A stretch of DNA of 64,000 nucleotides from Pseudomonadota bacterium (GCA_005776945.1 SXOB01000011.1:1-64000), one strand, 5' to 3'. Positions 43,519-52,750 are shown, numbered from the stretch's first letter. Made by a program: numbers and translations. Notes: generated by a model from the sequence alone, not told the origin.

Positions 43519-44046
43519 TCAGTCGCGGTCGGAAATGGCAAAGTCGCCTGGCGATGCCTCCATCTCGCTGCGGCTGATCGTGACCGTCGGGCTGTCTTCG
43601 AGGTCGTCGTCATCGCCGAATTCGCCGCGGGAGGCCGTGACGGTGGCCAAGTCGTTGTCTTCCTGGAAGTCAAGGTTGTAGTGGGAGACGGGTGGGGCCG
43701 CAGCGGCTCTTGGCGCTGGCGCGCTGGCCGCGGGGCCGGGCTTTGCCGTGAACGGCTTGGGTGCCACGAGTTGATTGGTGCGCCGGAGCCCGCCGTCGGG
43801 GGCGGCCGCGGGCGGCGACATACGAGCACGGGTCACGGGGGCTTGTGCGGCGGCGCGCGGTCCAGCGGGCGTGGCCGGGCGTACGTTGGCCGGGTTGGAG
43901 GTCACGCGCGGAGGCTGCACGCGGGCAACCGTCTCCTCTCCACGTGCACGGGGCAGCAGCTCGATGAGGGCCAGGACGCCAAGCAACATGACACAGAGAA
44001 TCGTTCCCAGTGCAACGGCGAACCAGATCAACGTCGTGCCGGTCAT
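43519..44046 (-). CDS. single-pass membrane protein with acidic C-terminus
   Basis: This 175-aa protein starts at the ATG at 44046 with GGAGG eight bases upstream. It has a transmembrane helix (LIWFAVALGTILCVMLLGVL, residues 6-25) and an Ala/Pro/Arg-rich linker (about 40-125). Its acidic tail (NLDFQEDNDLA, GEFGDDDDLEDSPTVTISRS) could be a phosphorylation or docking site (inference). No family is recognised. It is coupled to the 54-aa ORF upstream by ATGA overlap. Confidence 0.7.
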   Translation of the reverse strand: MTGTTLIWFAVALGTILCVMLLGVLALIELLPRARGEETVARVQPPRVTSNPANVRPATPAGPRAAAQAPVTRARMSPPAAAPDGGLRRTNQLVAPKPFTAKPGPAASAPAPRAAAAPPVSHYNLDFQEDNDLATVTASRGEFGDDDDLEDSPTVTISRSEMEASPGDFAISDRD

Positions 44047-44207
44047 CGGCTGCCTCCGCGTTTCGGACCCGGATCGTAGGACCAGTCCTGAACGATCGGC
44101 GTCGGCCCCTTGCGGTCCCGGTTGGGCAACGGCTGGCCGTTGGGAACGTGGAACTCGCCAGTTCGAGACGGGTCGAGGGTCGGTTCTCGCGTGGTGTTGC
44201 GTGCCAT
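44043..44207 (-). CDS. small hypothetical protein, 54 aa
   Basis: The ATG at 44207 is preceded by GAGGGACC. The product is hydrophilic and Pro/Arg-rich (NGQPLPNRDRKGPTPIVQDW then SYDPGPKRGGSR). There is no signal or membrane segment. Its stop overlaps the start of the membrane-protein gene downstream (ATGA), as in other operon junctions of this genome, which is the main support for its being real. Function unknown. Confidence 0.5.
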   Translation of the reverse strand: MARNTTREPTLDPSRTGEFHVPNGQPLPNRDRKGPTPIVQDWSYDPGPKRGGSR

Positions 44208-44382
44208 GGTCCCTCGCGTAGAGCCAACATACTGGGCGCAGAAGGAAATTCCACGTGTTTGGCACGTATTGCCCAACGGCGGCGTTTCGTGCTGACGGCC
44301 GACTGACGTCGCCGCCCAGACGTCGCTGTGCGGAGCAACGCCGACTCAGGCGTTAGCCACGGGATCGTCGCGCGGGGCCTCG

Positions 44383-44781
44383 ATGAAGGTGGAGCAACCC
44401 GACGGGGACGTCGCGGATCGGATCGCGATCCTCCGTTTGAAGGTCGACCGGATCGCTGACCCCGAACGCCGGGGACTTGCCGGGGCGGAACTTGCGAATC
44501 TGGAGGACGCCTGGAAGGGGTCGGGCCATCCCCCCTTGGAGAGCCTGGCCGAGTTCGCTGCGCTTTCCGACGTCAACGGGCGCTTGTGGGACGTCGAGGA
44601 CGAGCTTCGTTCGCTGATCGACGCGCGCGACACGGGTCCGGCCTTCGTGGCTGCTGCACTTCGGGTCCCCGAGCTGAATCAAGAGCGGGCGCGTCACAAA
44701 CGGTCCTTGAGCGTCCGGCTTGGGTCTCGATTCGTCGAGGTCAAGAGCTACGGCAAGGCCCCCGCGCGCTCGTCGGGGTAG
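44383..44781 (+). CDS. DUF6165-like protein
   Basis: This 132-aa soluble helical protein carries DRIAILRLKVDRIADPE near the start, then RLWDVEDELRSLID and VPELNQERARHKRSLSVRLG, and ends near FVEVKSYG. This pattern matches my recollection of DUF6165, a short family often found near glycan or capsule genes; the assignment was not searched. There is no signal peptide. The DsbD-like gene starts 19 bases after its stop. Function unknown. Confidence 0.65.
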   Translation: MKVEQPDGDVADRIAILRLKVDRIADPERRGLAGAELANLEDAWKGSGHPPLESLAEFAALSDVNGRLWDVEDELRSLIDARDTGPAFVAAALRVPELNQERARHKRSLSVRLGSRFVEVKSYGKAPARSSG

Positions 44782-44800
44782 CTGGCTGGCCGGAGTATCG

Positions 44801-47062
44801 ATGTTCGCATCGCTCGTGGCCATGGGCGCGGTCGCGTCCGACTTTTCGGACCTTCCCGGGAGTGCCGACGTCCATCCCGTCGAGCCCGACGGCAAGCTGC
44901 ATCCCGTCCACGCGCGCCTGATCCCAGACCGGCTCACGGTTGCGCCTGGCGAGACGCTGCGCCTGGGGGTGCACCTCGAACAGGCCGACGGCTGGCACAC
45001 CTACTGGAAGAGCCCCGGCGGCATCGGGCAGCCGACCGAAGCGCGGTGGACGATGCCAGCGGGCTGGTCTGCGGGCTCGTTGGCCTTTCCCGTCCCTCTG
45101 CGATTCGAGACCGACGGACTCGTTTCCTATGGCTACGATCACGAAGTGATGCTGGTCTCGAGCGTCACGGTTCCCGCGGACGCGGCGCCGGGACCCGTGA
45201 CCGTCGAGGCCGCAGTCAATTGGCTCGTTTGCCAGGCCACTTGCCGCCCGGGTGAGGCCACGCTTCGCCTTCCGCTGCAGGTCGGCCCCACGTCCTCGCC
45301 ATCACCGTGGGTCGATCGATTCGACGAGGTCGGGCGCCAAGTCCCGGTGACGTCGCTCGAGGGTTGGCGCTTCGAGGTGGTCCCCGGCGCGTCTGCGGTC
45401 GTCGCGGGCGGCTCTTTCCGCGTTGGGGTCGTGGCCACGCCGCCGGCTGGCGTCGATGTCCCGTTGACGCCGACTTGGCCCACGGTGGCGCCATTGGTCG
45501 CGTCCTACGATCTCGAAGTCTCGGCCCACAACCTCGTCAAACTCGACGACGGGTCGTTGTTTGTCGCGGTCGAGGGCGTGGCCTACGAACCCGACCCGTT
45601 GCCAGAAGGGCAAGTGTTCGGAGCGCTTTGGCAGGTGCCTGGGCCAAACGGGCCGGTTGCCGTCGAAACCGTTGCGCCCATTCGTTGGGCGGCGCCTGGC
45701 ACTGTGACCGAGGCATCGACGCATTTGGCGTGGAAGGCGGTAGGCGGGGGCGATGGGCCGCCTGTGACCGGTGGCGGCGACGTCGCCGCCGTCGTGGCTC
45801 CCGCAGCGGCGGGCGGCCTGTTGCTCAACTTGTTGTGGGCCTTCGTCGGCGGCCTGCTGCTCAACGTGATGCCTTGCGTTCTGCCCGTGTTGACGCTCAA
45901 GCTCTACGGGTTGGTCGAACAGGGCGAGACGCCCGCGACCGAGCAGCGCCGGGCTGGCATCGCTTACAGCTCTGGCATCCTCGTCTCCTTCTGGGCGCTC
46001 GCGGCCGCCGTCATCGGGCTGCGGCTCGCCTCGGGTGTCGACGTCAGTTGGGGCTTCCAGTTCCAATACCCGCCGTACGTGGCAGGACTCGCCTCGGTGG
46101 TCTTCCTGTTCGGCTTGTCGCTGTTCGGCGTTTTCGAGATCCCGGCGTTGGGCGGCAACACCGCCGCGGATGCAACGAACAGGGATGGTCCGGTCGGCTA
46201 CTTCTTTACGGGTGTCTTCGCGACGCTGTTGGCGACACCCTGTTCGGCACCGTTCCTTGGCACCGCCATCGCCTTTGCGTTCACGTCCCCGACCTTCGAC
46301 CTGTTCGCCATTTTCAGTTCGATCGCGTTCGGCCTTGCCGCCCCCTTCTTGCTCGTCGCCTTCGTGCCCGCGGCGTACCGGCTGTTGCCGCGGCCAGGCG
46401 CCTGGATGGAGGCCTTCAAGCAGCTGTTGGGCTTCTCGTTGATCGCGACGACGGTCTGGCTCGTCGACGTCCTCATGGCCCAAGTGGGGACGGAGCGGAC
46501 GACCGGTTTCCTCGCCTTCCTCACGGTTCTGGCCATCGGTGCCTGGATTTTTGGCCGTTGGGGGGGCGTCGCGTCCACAGGGTTGGAGCAATTGCGCGCG
46601 CTGGCCATCGCTGCGCTCGTGTCGACGGCCGGGGGCTACGCATTCCTCGATTTGGCCTACGCGGACGAGCCGGAGTGCGACGGCGCGGTCGCAGCCGACG
46701 TGGCCTGGGACGCCGAGATGATTCCCTGGCAGCCCTTCTCGGACGAAGCCGTCACCAGCCTGGCCGGGAAGCCGGTCTTCATCGACTTCACCGCGGACTG
46801 GTGCCTGACCTGTAAGGTCAACGAGCGGGTGATTCTCGAGACGGCGCCGATTCGAGACGCGTTGAAAGCGGGCGGCTTCGTCCCGCTCAAGGGAGACTGG
46901 ACACGCAAGGACGAGGACATCACCACCTGGCTGCACCGGTACGGGCGCGCAGGTGTGCCGTTCTACCTGATCTTGCCGGCGGATCGGACGCGCGAGGCCA
47001 TTGCTCTGCCCGAGGTGATCACGACCGACATCGTGCTCGACGGACTCGCGCGCGCGAAGTGA
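44801..47062 (+). CDS. DsbD/ScsB-like thiol:disulfide interchange protein
   Basis: This 753-aa inner-membrane reductant transporter has a signal-like start MFASLVAMGAVAS and a periplasmic N-terminal domain with NWLVCQATCRPGEA (CxxxC). The DsbD transmembrane core (about residues 345-620) holds its two conserved cysteines in LLNVMPCVLPVLTLKLYGLV and LLATPCSAPFLGTAI. The C-terminal thioredoxin domain has ADWCLTCKVNE (Cys668, Cys671). It moves electrons from cytoplasmic thioredoxin to periplasmic thiol proteins. The ATG at 44801 follows GGAG. It lies convergent to bcp with 7 bases between the stops. Confidence 0.92.
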   Translation: MFASLVAMGAVASDFSDLPGSADVHPVEPDGKLHPVHARLIPDRLTVAPGETLRLGVHLEQADGWHTYWKSPGGIGQPTEARWTMPAGWSAGSLAFPVPLRFETDGLVSYGYDHEVMLVSSVTVPADAAPGPVTVEAAVNWLVCQATCRPGEATLRLPLQVGPTSSPSPWVDRFDEVGRQVPVTSLEGWRFEVVPGASAVVAGGSFRVGVVATPPAGVDVPLTPTWPTVAPLVASYDLEVSAHNLVKLDDGSLFVAVEGVAYEPDPLPEGQVFGALWQVPGPNGPVAVETVAPIRWAAPGTVTEASTHLAWKAVGGGDGPPVTGGGDVAAVVAPAAAGGLLLNLLWAFVGGLLLNVMPCVLPVLTLKLYGLVEQGETPATEQRRAGIAYSSGILVSFWALAAAVIGLRLASGVDVSWGFQFQYPPYVAGLASVVFLFGLSLFGVFEIPALGGNTAADATNRDGPVGYFFTGVFATLLATPCSAPFLGTAIAFAFTSPTFDLFAIFSSIAFGLAAPFLLVAFVPAAYRLLPRPGAWMEAFKQLLGFSLIATTVWLVDVLMAQVGTERTTGFLAFLTVLAIGAWIFGRWGGVASTGLEQLRALAIAALVSTAGGYAFLDLAYADEPECDGAVAADVAWDAEMIPWQPFSDEAVTSLAGKPVFIDFTADWCLTCKVNERVILETAPIRDALKAGGFVPLKGDWTRKDEDITTWLHRYGRAGVPFYLILPADRTREAIALPEVITTDIVLDGLARAK

Positions 47063-47069
47063 AGCCCGC

Positions 47070-47531
47070 TCAGCCCGCCGTGACCTTGGCCAGGACGGCC
47101 TCGGCGTGCCCGTCGACCTTTACGCTGTTCCAGACGTGGCGGACGATGCCGTTCGCGTCGCACCAGACGGTCGAACGGACGATGCCGAGCGACTCCTTGC
47201 CATACAGCTTCTTCATCCGGTACACGCCCCAGGCCGTGAGCATGGCCTTGTCGGGGTCGCAGAGTAGCGGCATCGCAAGGCCGTACTTGTCGGCAAAGCG
47301 CTTCTGCGCGGACGGTTTGTCGGCGCTCACGCCGACGACGGCGACCCCAGCCTCCGCGAACTTCGCGGCGAGGTCGCGGAACGCGCAGGCCTCGCGCGTG
47401 CACCCGGGGGTGTCGGCCCTTGGAAAGAAGAACAGGACCACGGGACGTCCCCGAAAGGACGCCAAGCGGACCGGGGAGCCATCCGCGTCGTGGACTTGGA
47501 AATCGGGTGCAGGGGAGCCTGGGGTAAGCAT
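47070..47531 (-). CDS. bcp: thioredoxin-dependent peroxiredoxin (Bcp/PrxQ)
   Basis: This 153-aa enzyme reduces hydroperoxides. The start MLTPGSPAPDFQVHDADG and the active site FFFPRADTPGCTREACAFRD, with peroxidatic Cys44 and likely resolving Cys49, are diagnostic of the Bcp subfamily. STVWCDANGIVRHVW closes the fold. The ATG at 47531 follows GGAGGCGCG. Its 3' end meets the DsbD-like gene, a loose thematic link to thiol redox. Confidence 0.94.
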   Translation of the reverse strand: MLTPGSPAPDFQVHDADGSPVRLASFRGRPVVLFFFPRADTPGCTREACAFRDLAAKFAEAGVAVVGVSADKPSAQKRFADKYGLAMPLLCDPDKAMLTAWGVYRMKKLYGKESLGIVRSTVWCDANGIVRHVWNSVKVDGHAEAVLAKVTAG

Positions 47532-47591
47532 CGCGCCTCCGGCGTGCTCGTACCCCGGTGCTTGGGGCGTGGCGCGGGGTGAGCACACGCC

Positions 47592-49397
47592 ATGACGGAC
47601 GCATCCCTCGGCGAGCCCTTTGGCCGGGTGCCGCGCCCGTTGCAGGTGGCTGCGGCGAGGAGGTTGTTGGCGGGCGGAGACGGCCTGCTCGTCTTGCCGA
47701 CGGGGGGTGGGAAGTCGCTTGCCTGGCAAATGGCGGCCGTCGTTGCATGGCGTGAGGGGCGGGGCCCAACGTTGGTCATCAGCCCCCTGCTCGCCCTGAT
47801 GCGCGACCAGGTTGCGGCCCTCGAAGCGCTTGGGCTCCCGGCGGTCCACTTCGGGTCCGATCTTGACGCGGCCGGGCGGCAGCGGGCCCGCGAGCGGGCG
47901 GGCGGGTGCGTTGCGGTCTTCGTCTCGCCGGAGTCGGCGACGGGGGTCCTCCGCCGTCTTGCGCGGGTTGCATTCCTCGTCGTCGACGAGGCTCACTGTG
48001 TGACCGAATGGGGCCATCAGTTTCGGCCCGAATACGCGCGCCTTGGGTCCCTACGCGACCACCTTGGCGTACCGACGCTGGCCATGACGGCGACGGCGAC
48101 GCCAGCAGCGCGCGCCGATCTCGCGACCGCGCTGCACTTGCGGGCGCCGGACGTCTGGGTGGGCTCTCTGCGGCGGCCGCGGCTTGCTTACGCCGTGACA
48201 CCCCTTTTGGGCGACCGAGCAAGGCTTCAGGCGGCGATGGACGCCCTTCGGGACGCTGGCTTTGCGGGGTCCACGCCGCCGGGTCGCGCGATCGTCTACG
48301 CGGTGGGGCGCGCTCGGGTGACGAGCGTCGCGAGGGCGATTCGGGCCGCGGGCTTCGATGCCGCCCATACGCATGCCGGTCGAACGACGGGGGCGCGCGC
48401 CAAGGCGGAGGCCGCATTCGTCGACGGCGATCGGCCGGTGCTCGTGACGACCAGCGCGTGGGGAATGGGCGTCGACCTGCCCGATGTCCGCCTCGTGCTC
48501 CATGTGCAGGCGCCGCCAACGCTCGAGGCGTGGGTCCAACAGGCGGGTCGGGCAGGCCGTGCCGGGGAACCGGCGTCGGCGAGACTCTGGGCGTCCCCAG
48601 CCGATCGTCGGGTTGCCGAAGCCCTGTGGGGCCCGACGCCGGGACCGGGCCTTCGCGCCGGCCACGAAGCACTCTGGGACCTCGTCGACGGGCTGAGCTG
48701 CCGGGCGGTCGCGATCGAGGCGTGGTTGGGCGGTGAACCCAACGAACCGTGCGGGGTGTGCGACGCCTGTGTGGACCCCGAGGGCGTGCGGACGCGCCGC
48801 GATGCGGCCCGGAAAGGGGCTAAGGAGCGACGGTCGAGCGCCTTGGCCAAGCGCTCGGACGATGCGGGGGTGACGTTGACGGAGGCAGAGCGCGACGTCG
48901 TCGTCGCGTTTGTGGGTCAGTTGCGGCGGCCAGTGGGGCGGCTGGCCCTCGCCGGCGGCCTGCGGGGGAGCCGCGCGCGAGCGCTCAAGCGATGGGGTTT
49001 CGAGGCGATCCCGGAATTCGGGGCGCTCCAGTCGCGGCCCGTAGATGCCGTCGTCCGCGCGATCGACCGCCTCCTTGGGGAGGGGCGTCTGGAGCGCAAG
49101 GGGCGCAAGTACCCCACGGTCTGGGCGGCGGGGCGGCCGGTGCGGCCAAAGTCGGGGACGCCGAAGGTCCGCAAGGTGGTCGAGCCGGGGTTTGCGACCC
49201 TGCGCCAATGGCGGACGAGTGCCGCGCGGCGCCTTCGCTGGAAGCCTTACCAGGTGGCGACGGACGCGACGCTCAAAGCCCTTCTGGCGGCTCGGCCGAC
49301 GGATTTGGCGGGCTTGCTCGAGGTGCCGGGAATGGGGCCCAAACGCACGGAGCGATTTGGAGCGGCCTTGCTCGACCTGCTGTCAAGGATGCCCTGA
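47592..49397 (+). CDS. recQ: ATP-dependent DNA helicase RecQ
   Basis: This 601-aa superfamily-2 3'-5' helicase has Walker A LVLPTGGGKS (residues 33-42) and DEAH box LVVDEAHCVTEWGHQFRPEY (132-135). Motif III is LAMTATATP, and TSAWGMGVDLPDVRLVLH with QQAGRAGRAG gives motifs V and VI. A zinc-binding subdomain ends CGVCDAC. The winged-helix part is reduced. An HRDC domain lies at the end (KALLAARPTDLAGLLEVPGM). It is divergent from bcp with 60 bases between the starts. Confidence 0.93.
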   Translation: MTDASLGEPFGRVPRPLQVAAARRLLAGGDGLLVLPTGGGKSLAWQMAAVVAWREGRGPTLVISPLLALMRDQVAALEALGLPAVHFGSDLDAAGRQRARERAGGCVAVFVSPESATGVLRRLARVAFLVVDEAHCVTEWGHQFRPEYARLGSLRDHLGVPTLAMTATATPAARADLATALHLRAPDVWVGSLRRPRLAYAVTPLLGDRARLQAAMDALRDAGFAGSTPPGRAIVYAVGRARVTSVARAIRAAGFDAAHTHAGRTTGARAKAEAAFVDGDRPVLVTTSAWGMGVDLPDVRLVLHVQAPPTLEAWVQQAGRAGRAGEPASARLWASPADRRVAEALWGPTPGPGLRAGHEALWDLVDGLSCRAVAIEAWLGGEPNEPCGVCDACVDPEGVRTRRDAARKGAKERRSSALAKRSDDAGVTLTEAERDVVVAFVGQLRRPVGRLALAGGLRGSRARALKRWGFEAIPEFGALQSRPVDAVVRAIDRLLGEGRLERKGRKYPTVWAAGRPVRPKSGTPKVRKVVEPGFATLRQWRTSAARRLRWKPYQVATDATLKALLAARPTDLAGLLEVPGMGPKRTERFGAALLDLLSRMP

Positions 49398-49403
49398 CCG
49401 CCC

Positions 49404-50522
49404 CTACGGGGTGGCCCACCGCGCGGCGCCGAGATCCACTTCGTAGGTCTCGCAGGGTTCGTGGCTCGGTAGCCGTCGGGTGGCGGTGACGCGCCCCGAC
49501 GGAGGTGTGGAGCCGAGGGGAATCGACCACTCCGCAGCAGCGCAGCGAATTCGTGCGACTGCGCCCTCCACGGTGCGAGACCGCGGGTTGTCGAGATGGA
49601 CTTCCACCTCCACGCGACCGCCCGGGTAGCGAAGGAATCTCGCGTCGAGGTCGACGAAGGGCTTGACGTCGAGGACGCGGTCGGGGTCGGTGCGCCGGCT
49701 GAACACCATTTCCCGTCGGTCGGCGTCGATGGTGACGTTGAAGCCGCCCGCGACGTTCAGGCCAAGTAGACCGCCACTCTCGTCGGACGGGCACCGGTCG
49801 CAGGTCGCAATGGCCACGGCGTCGACGCCGATGTCACCAAGCCAGATTCGGTCGAGTTGGACGAGACGGGCCTGGCGCTCTCCGTTGGCCGTGTGGAGTT
49901 GGATGACGGGGTCGAGTTCGCCCGGGTCGGCGCCGAGACGGGCGAGAAGCTCGGGCTTGAGCGCCGTGTAAGTGGCGCCCGTGTCGACCATGAGCCAGGA
50001 CTCGATTTCGGTGGTCCCGTGGCGCAAGACGACGGGTACGCTGAGGGTGCGGCCCTCGCCTTCGTAGGGCAGCGCGATCTGGTGGGTGTCGAGAATGAGA
50101 GGCGGGGGCGGCGCGACGGCGGAGAGGGCCACGGCCTCCTGCGCGCTCGGCCTGGCGACGTCGGGCTCGTTGGGCAGAATGCCCGCGAGGTCGCGAGCAA
50201 GGCCGTCGAATTGGCCCAGGCCGAGGACGGCGATGCCGGCGGCGAGCGCGTCGCGCCGTTCGCCAGGGAAGTAGACCGGTAGGACCTGACCACAGATCCA
50301 GAGGGCCCAGGCCCCCTGGCCGAGGAGGAAGATGCGCGTGCGGCGTCGGTAAGACGCCGCCGCGACCGCCATCGCTGGACCAAAGACGAACAGGGTGCTC
50401 GCGGCCGCCACCGCAATGGGGCTCGCGTGCCGGTGCAAGCCGAGCCCGAGCAGGGAGAGGTAGGCCACCGAGGTGGGCACGGCCGCCAACATGGCGAGCA
50501 CGAGGTTTGCGATCAGGCTCAT
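49404..50522 (-). CDS. membrane protein with retropepsin-like aspartyl protease domain
   Basis: This 372-aa protein starts at the ATG at 50522 behind GGAGGG. It has about four transmembrane segments in the first 105 residues (LIANLVLAMLAAVPTSVAYL, AVAAASTLFVFGPAMAVAAA, IFLLGQGAWALWICGQVLPV). A periplasmic aspartyl-protease domain follows with WLMVDTGATYTALK (catalytic DTG), the flap region and GGLLGLNVAGGFNVTID. It resembles single-DTG proteases that dimerise. A C-terminal beta domain of about 80 residues follows. The protease target is unknown. It stops 6 bases from the recQ stop. Confidence 0.82.
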   Translation of the reverse strand: MSLIANLVLAMLAAVPTSVAYLSLLGLGLHRHASPIAVAAASTLFVFGPAMAVAAASYRRRTRIFLLGQGAWALWICGQVLPVYFPGERRDALAAGIAVLGLGQFDGLARDLAGILPNEPDVARPSAQEAVALSAVAPPPPLILDTHQIALPYEGEGRTLSVPVVLRHGTTEIESWLMVDTGATYTALKPELLARLGADPGELDPVIQLHTANGERQARLVQLDRIWLGDIGVDAVAIATCDRCPSDESGGLLGLNVAGGFNVTIDADRREMVFSRRTDPDRVLDVKPFVDLDARFLRYPGGRVEVEVHLDNPRSRTVEGAVARIRCAAAEWSIPLGSTPPSGRVTATRRLPSHEPCETYEVDLGAARWATP

Positions 50523-50577
50523 GGCCTGCCCTCCGCGCGTTGCGGCTGATACCCCTTCAAAGTAACGCGGCGGGACC

Positions 50578-51153
50578 ATGGCACGTGCAACCTGGTTCTG
50601 CGTGGACATCGAGTGCTCGGGCCCAGTTCCCGCGCTTTACGACATGATCAGTCTCGGCTGCGTCCCGGTGTGGAAAGACAGCGACGAGTGGCAGATCGGC
50701 GAAGGACTCTACCTGGAGTTTCGGCCGGAAGCGCCAGGGGTCGACCCGGGCGCGATGGCCGTGAACGGGCTCGATCTGGAGCGGCTGCGGCGGGAAGGCC
50801 TGCCGATGGCCGACGGCCTGCGCACGTTGTCAGAGTTCGTGGCGGGGGCCCTGCGCCCTAAATCCAAACCCGTCTTCGTTGGCCACAACGCGCCGTTTGA
50901 CTGGTCCTTCGTCTCGTACGCCTACCAGGCCGCCGACCAGGTCAACCCCTTCGGCTACAAGGCCTTGGACACCAAGGCCCTCAGCATGGGCATCTTGGGC
51001 CTGCACTGGTTCGACTCGAACAAGGAGGAACTCGACAAGCGGCTCCAGCTGCCGCCGGTCGCGCGCGATCGGGTTCATCGCGCCGACTACGACGCTTGGT
51101 ACCAAGCGCACATCTTGGTCCAATTGCTTCAGCGGATGCCGGGGATCTCCTAA
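50578..51153 (+). CDS. DEDDh-family 3'-5' exonuclease
   Basis: This 191-aa protein has ExoI motif WFCVDIECSGP (Asp9, Glu11 as metal ligands), ExoII VFVGHNAPFDWSFVSYAY and ExoIII VHRADYDAWYQA (His and Asp). These are the four acidic ligands and the general-base His of DnaQ-like exonucleases. It stands alone, so the substrate could be RNA oligonucleotides or DNA ends. It is divergent from the aspartyl-protease gene with 55 bases between the starts. Confidence 0.87.
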   Translation: MARATWFCVDIECSGPVPALYDMISLGCVPVWKDSDEWQIGEGLYLEFRPEAPGVDPGAMAVNGLDLERLRREGLPMADGLRTLSEFVAGALRPKSKPVFVGHNAPFDWSFVSYAYQAADQVNPFGYKALDTKALSMGILGLHWFDSNKEELDKRLQLPPVARDRVHRADYDAWYQAHILVQLLQRMPGIS

Positions 51154-51282
51154 AGTCGGGGCGCAAGCGCGGCACCGCGTCGATCGGGGCGTGGCGGCCG
51201 GGCACGATTGGAGTTCGACCGGGCCGCTGAAGGCATTGCCCCACCCGGGCCGGACGGCTACCCCGAGGGGCCGGGGTGCCCT

Positions 51283-52740
51283 TTGTGCGGTTTCGTCGGC
51301 ATGGTTGCCACCGAGCCGGTGGCGCCGGCATTGGCCATCGCTCTCTGTGCCATTCAGCATCGCGGTCAGGACGCGGCCGGCATGGCCACGTTCGATGACG
51401 GGGCCGTTTCCCTTCACAAGGATCTCGGGCTCGTCGCGCAGGTTCTCCGCCGCGAGATCACCGCCACCTTGCCGGGGCGAGCTGGAATCGCGCACGTTCG
51501 CTACCCGACGGTTGGCGGCGGGGCGCGCCAAGATGCGCAACCCTTCACGACGCGTCGCCCGAGCATGGCGCTGGCCCACAACGGAAATCTGACGAACCTC
51601 GCCGAGCTGGATCAGGGGCTGCGTGATCGGGGAATTCGGCTGACATCCCAGTGCGACGCCGAGCCCATCCTCTGCGTTTTGGCGGACGAAGTGATGATGC
51701 GCGCCGTCGTGCGTCCGACGACCGAAGACGTGGTGGAGTCCGTCCGGGCCGTCCTTGGCCGAGTGCGCGGTGCGTACTCCGTCGTCGCCGTCATGGAAGT
51801 GGACGGCCAGGAGACCCTTGTCGCGTTCCGCGACTCCCATGGCATCCGACCTTGTTGCTACGGGCAGCGCGCGGACGGCGCCTGGATGGCGGCTAGCGAG
51901 TCGGTGGCTCTCGACGTGATGGACGTCCCATTGACGGGCCATGTGCCGCCGGGGCACGTCGTCCTCATGCGCGCTGGCGAGGAGGCCGTCGTCCGCTCGG
52001 TAGCGCCCGCGGAACCTCGGCACTGCATCTTTGAGGACATCTACTTTGCGCGGCCGGACAGCCGGATGGAGCCGGGTCGCGTCCTGGACGTTCGTGCCCG
52101 CTTGGGCGTGCGCTTGGCCGCTGTATGGAAGCGCAGCGGCCGCGCTGTCGACGTCGTCGTGGCGGTGCCGGACACGTCGCGACCGGCGGCGGATGCGATG
52201 GCGCGTGAACTTGGCGTTCGGTCGGAGGAGGGGTTCATCAAGAACCGCTACACTGGGCGCACGTTCATCATGCCGGACCAAGCCACCCGCGAAGCGGCCT
52301 TGCGCCTCAAGCTGAATCCGATCGACGAGGTTTTCCGCGGCCGCGACGTTGTCCTGGTCGACGACAGCATCGTCCGCGGAACGACGATGCGCCGAATCGC
52401 CGGCATGGTGCGGCGTCACGAGCCCAAGAGCCTGCACGTGGCCATCTACAGCCCGCCGGTTCGGCACCCCTGCTTCTACGGCATCGACATGCCGAGCGCC
52501 GACGAACTCGTGGCGGGGCGCCTTCCCGTCGCCGACCTGGAGACACGGCTGGCCTCCCAACTGGGGGCTGACTCGGTCACCTTTCTTACGGGCGAAGACC
52601 TGACCGAGGTCGCCGGCAAGGGCTTGTGCTCGGCGTGTTTCGACGGTCGCTACGCCGTGTCGCTGACGGTCGAAGAGCGAAATTGGATCCTCTCGGACCG
52701 CCGTCCGGAGACCACCCGCGCACCCGCCCCGCCGGGATAG
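51283..52740 (+). CDS. purF: amidophosphoribosyltransferase
   Basis: This 485-aa enzyme catalyses the first step of purine synthesis (PRPP + Gln to phosphoribosylamine). The TTG at 51283 is chosen because the next codon encodes the catalytic Cys (MCGFVGMVATEP); any upstream start would demand a propeptide, for which no typical sequence is seen. AIQHRGQDAAGMATF and HNGNLTNLAEL mark the glutaminase domain. VVLVDDSIVRGTT is the PRPP loop. Cysteines in HCIFEDIYFARPDS, HPCFYGID and LCSACFDGRYA match the 4Fe-4S ligands of the Bacillus-type enzyme. Confidence 0.95.
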   Translation: MCGFVGMVATEPVAPALAIALCAIQHRGQDAAGMATFDDGAVSLHKDLGLVAQVLRREITATLPGRAGIAHVRYPTVGGGARQDAQPFTTRRPSMALAHNGNLTNLAELDQGLRDRGIRLTSQCDAEPILCVLADEVMMRAVVRPTTEDVVESVRAVLGRVRGAYSVVAVMEVDGQETLVAFRDSHGIRPCCYGQRADGAWMAASESVALDVMDVPLTGHVPPGHVVLMRAGEEAVVRSVAPAEPRHCIFEDIYFARPDSRMEPGRVLDVRARLGVRLAAVWKRSGRAVDVVVAVPDTSRPAADAMARELGVRSEEGFIKNRYTGRTFIMPDQATREAALRLKLNPIDEVFRGRDVVLVDDSIVRGTTMRRIAGMVRRHEPKSLHVAIYSPPVRHPCFYGIDMPSADELVAGRLPVADLETRLASQLGADSVTFLTGEDLTEVAGKGLCSACFDGRYAVSLTVEERNWILSDRRPETTRAPAPPG

Positions 52741-52750
52741 CCCAGCTGGC

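Noticed and set aside
44268-44290. TGGCAC-GTAT-TGC resembling a sigma54 promoter at about 44258-44272
   Set aside because: The spacing between the GG and GC elements is 8 bases in place of 10, and no gene start is suitably placed.
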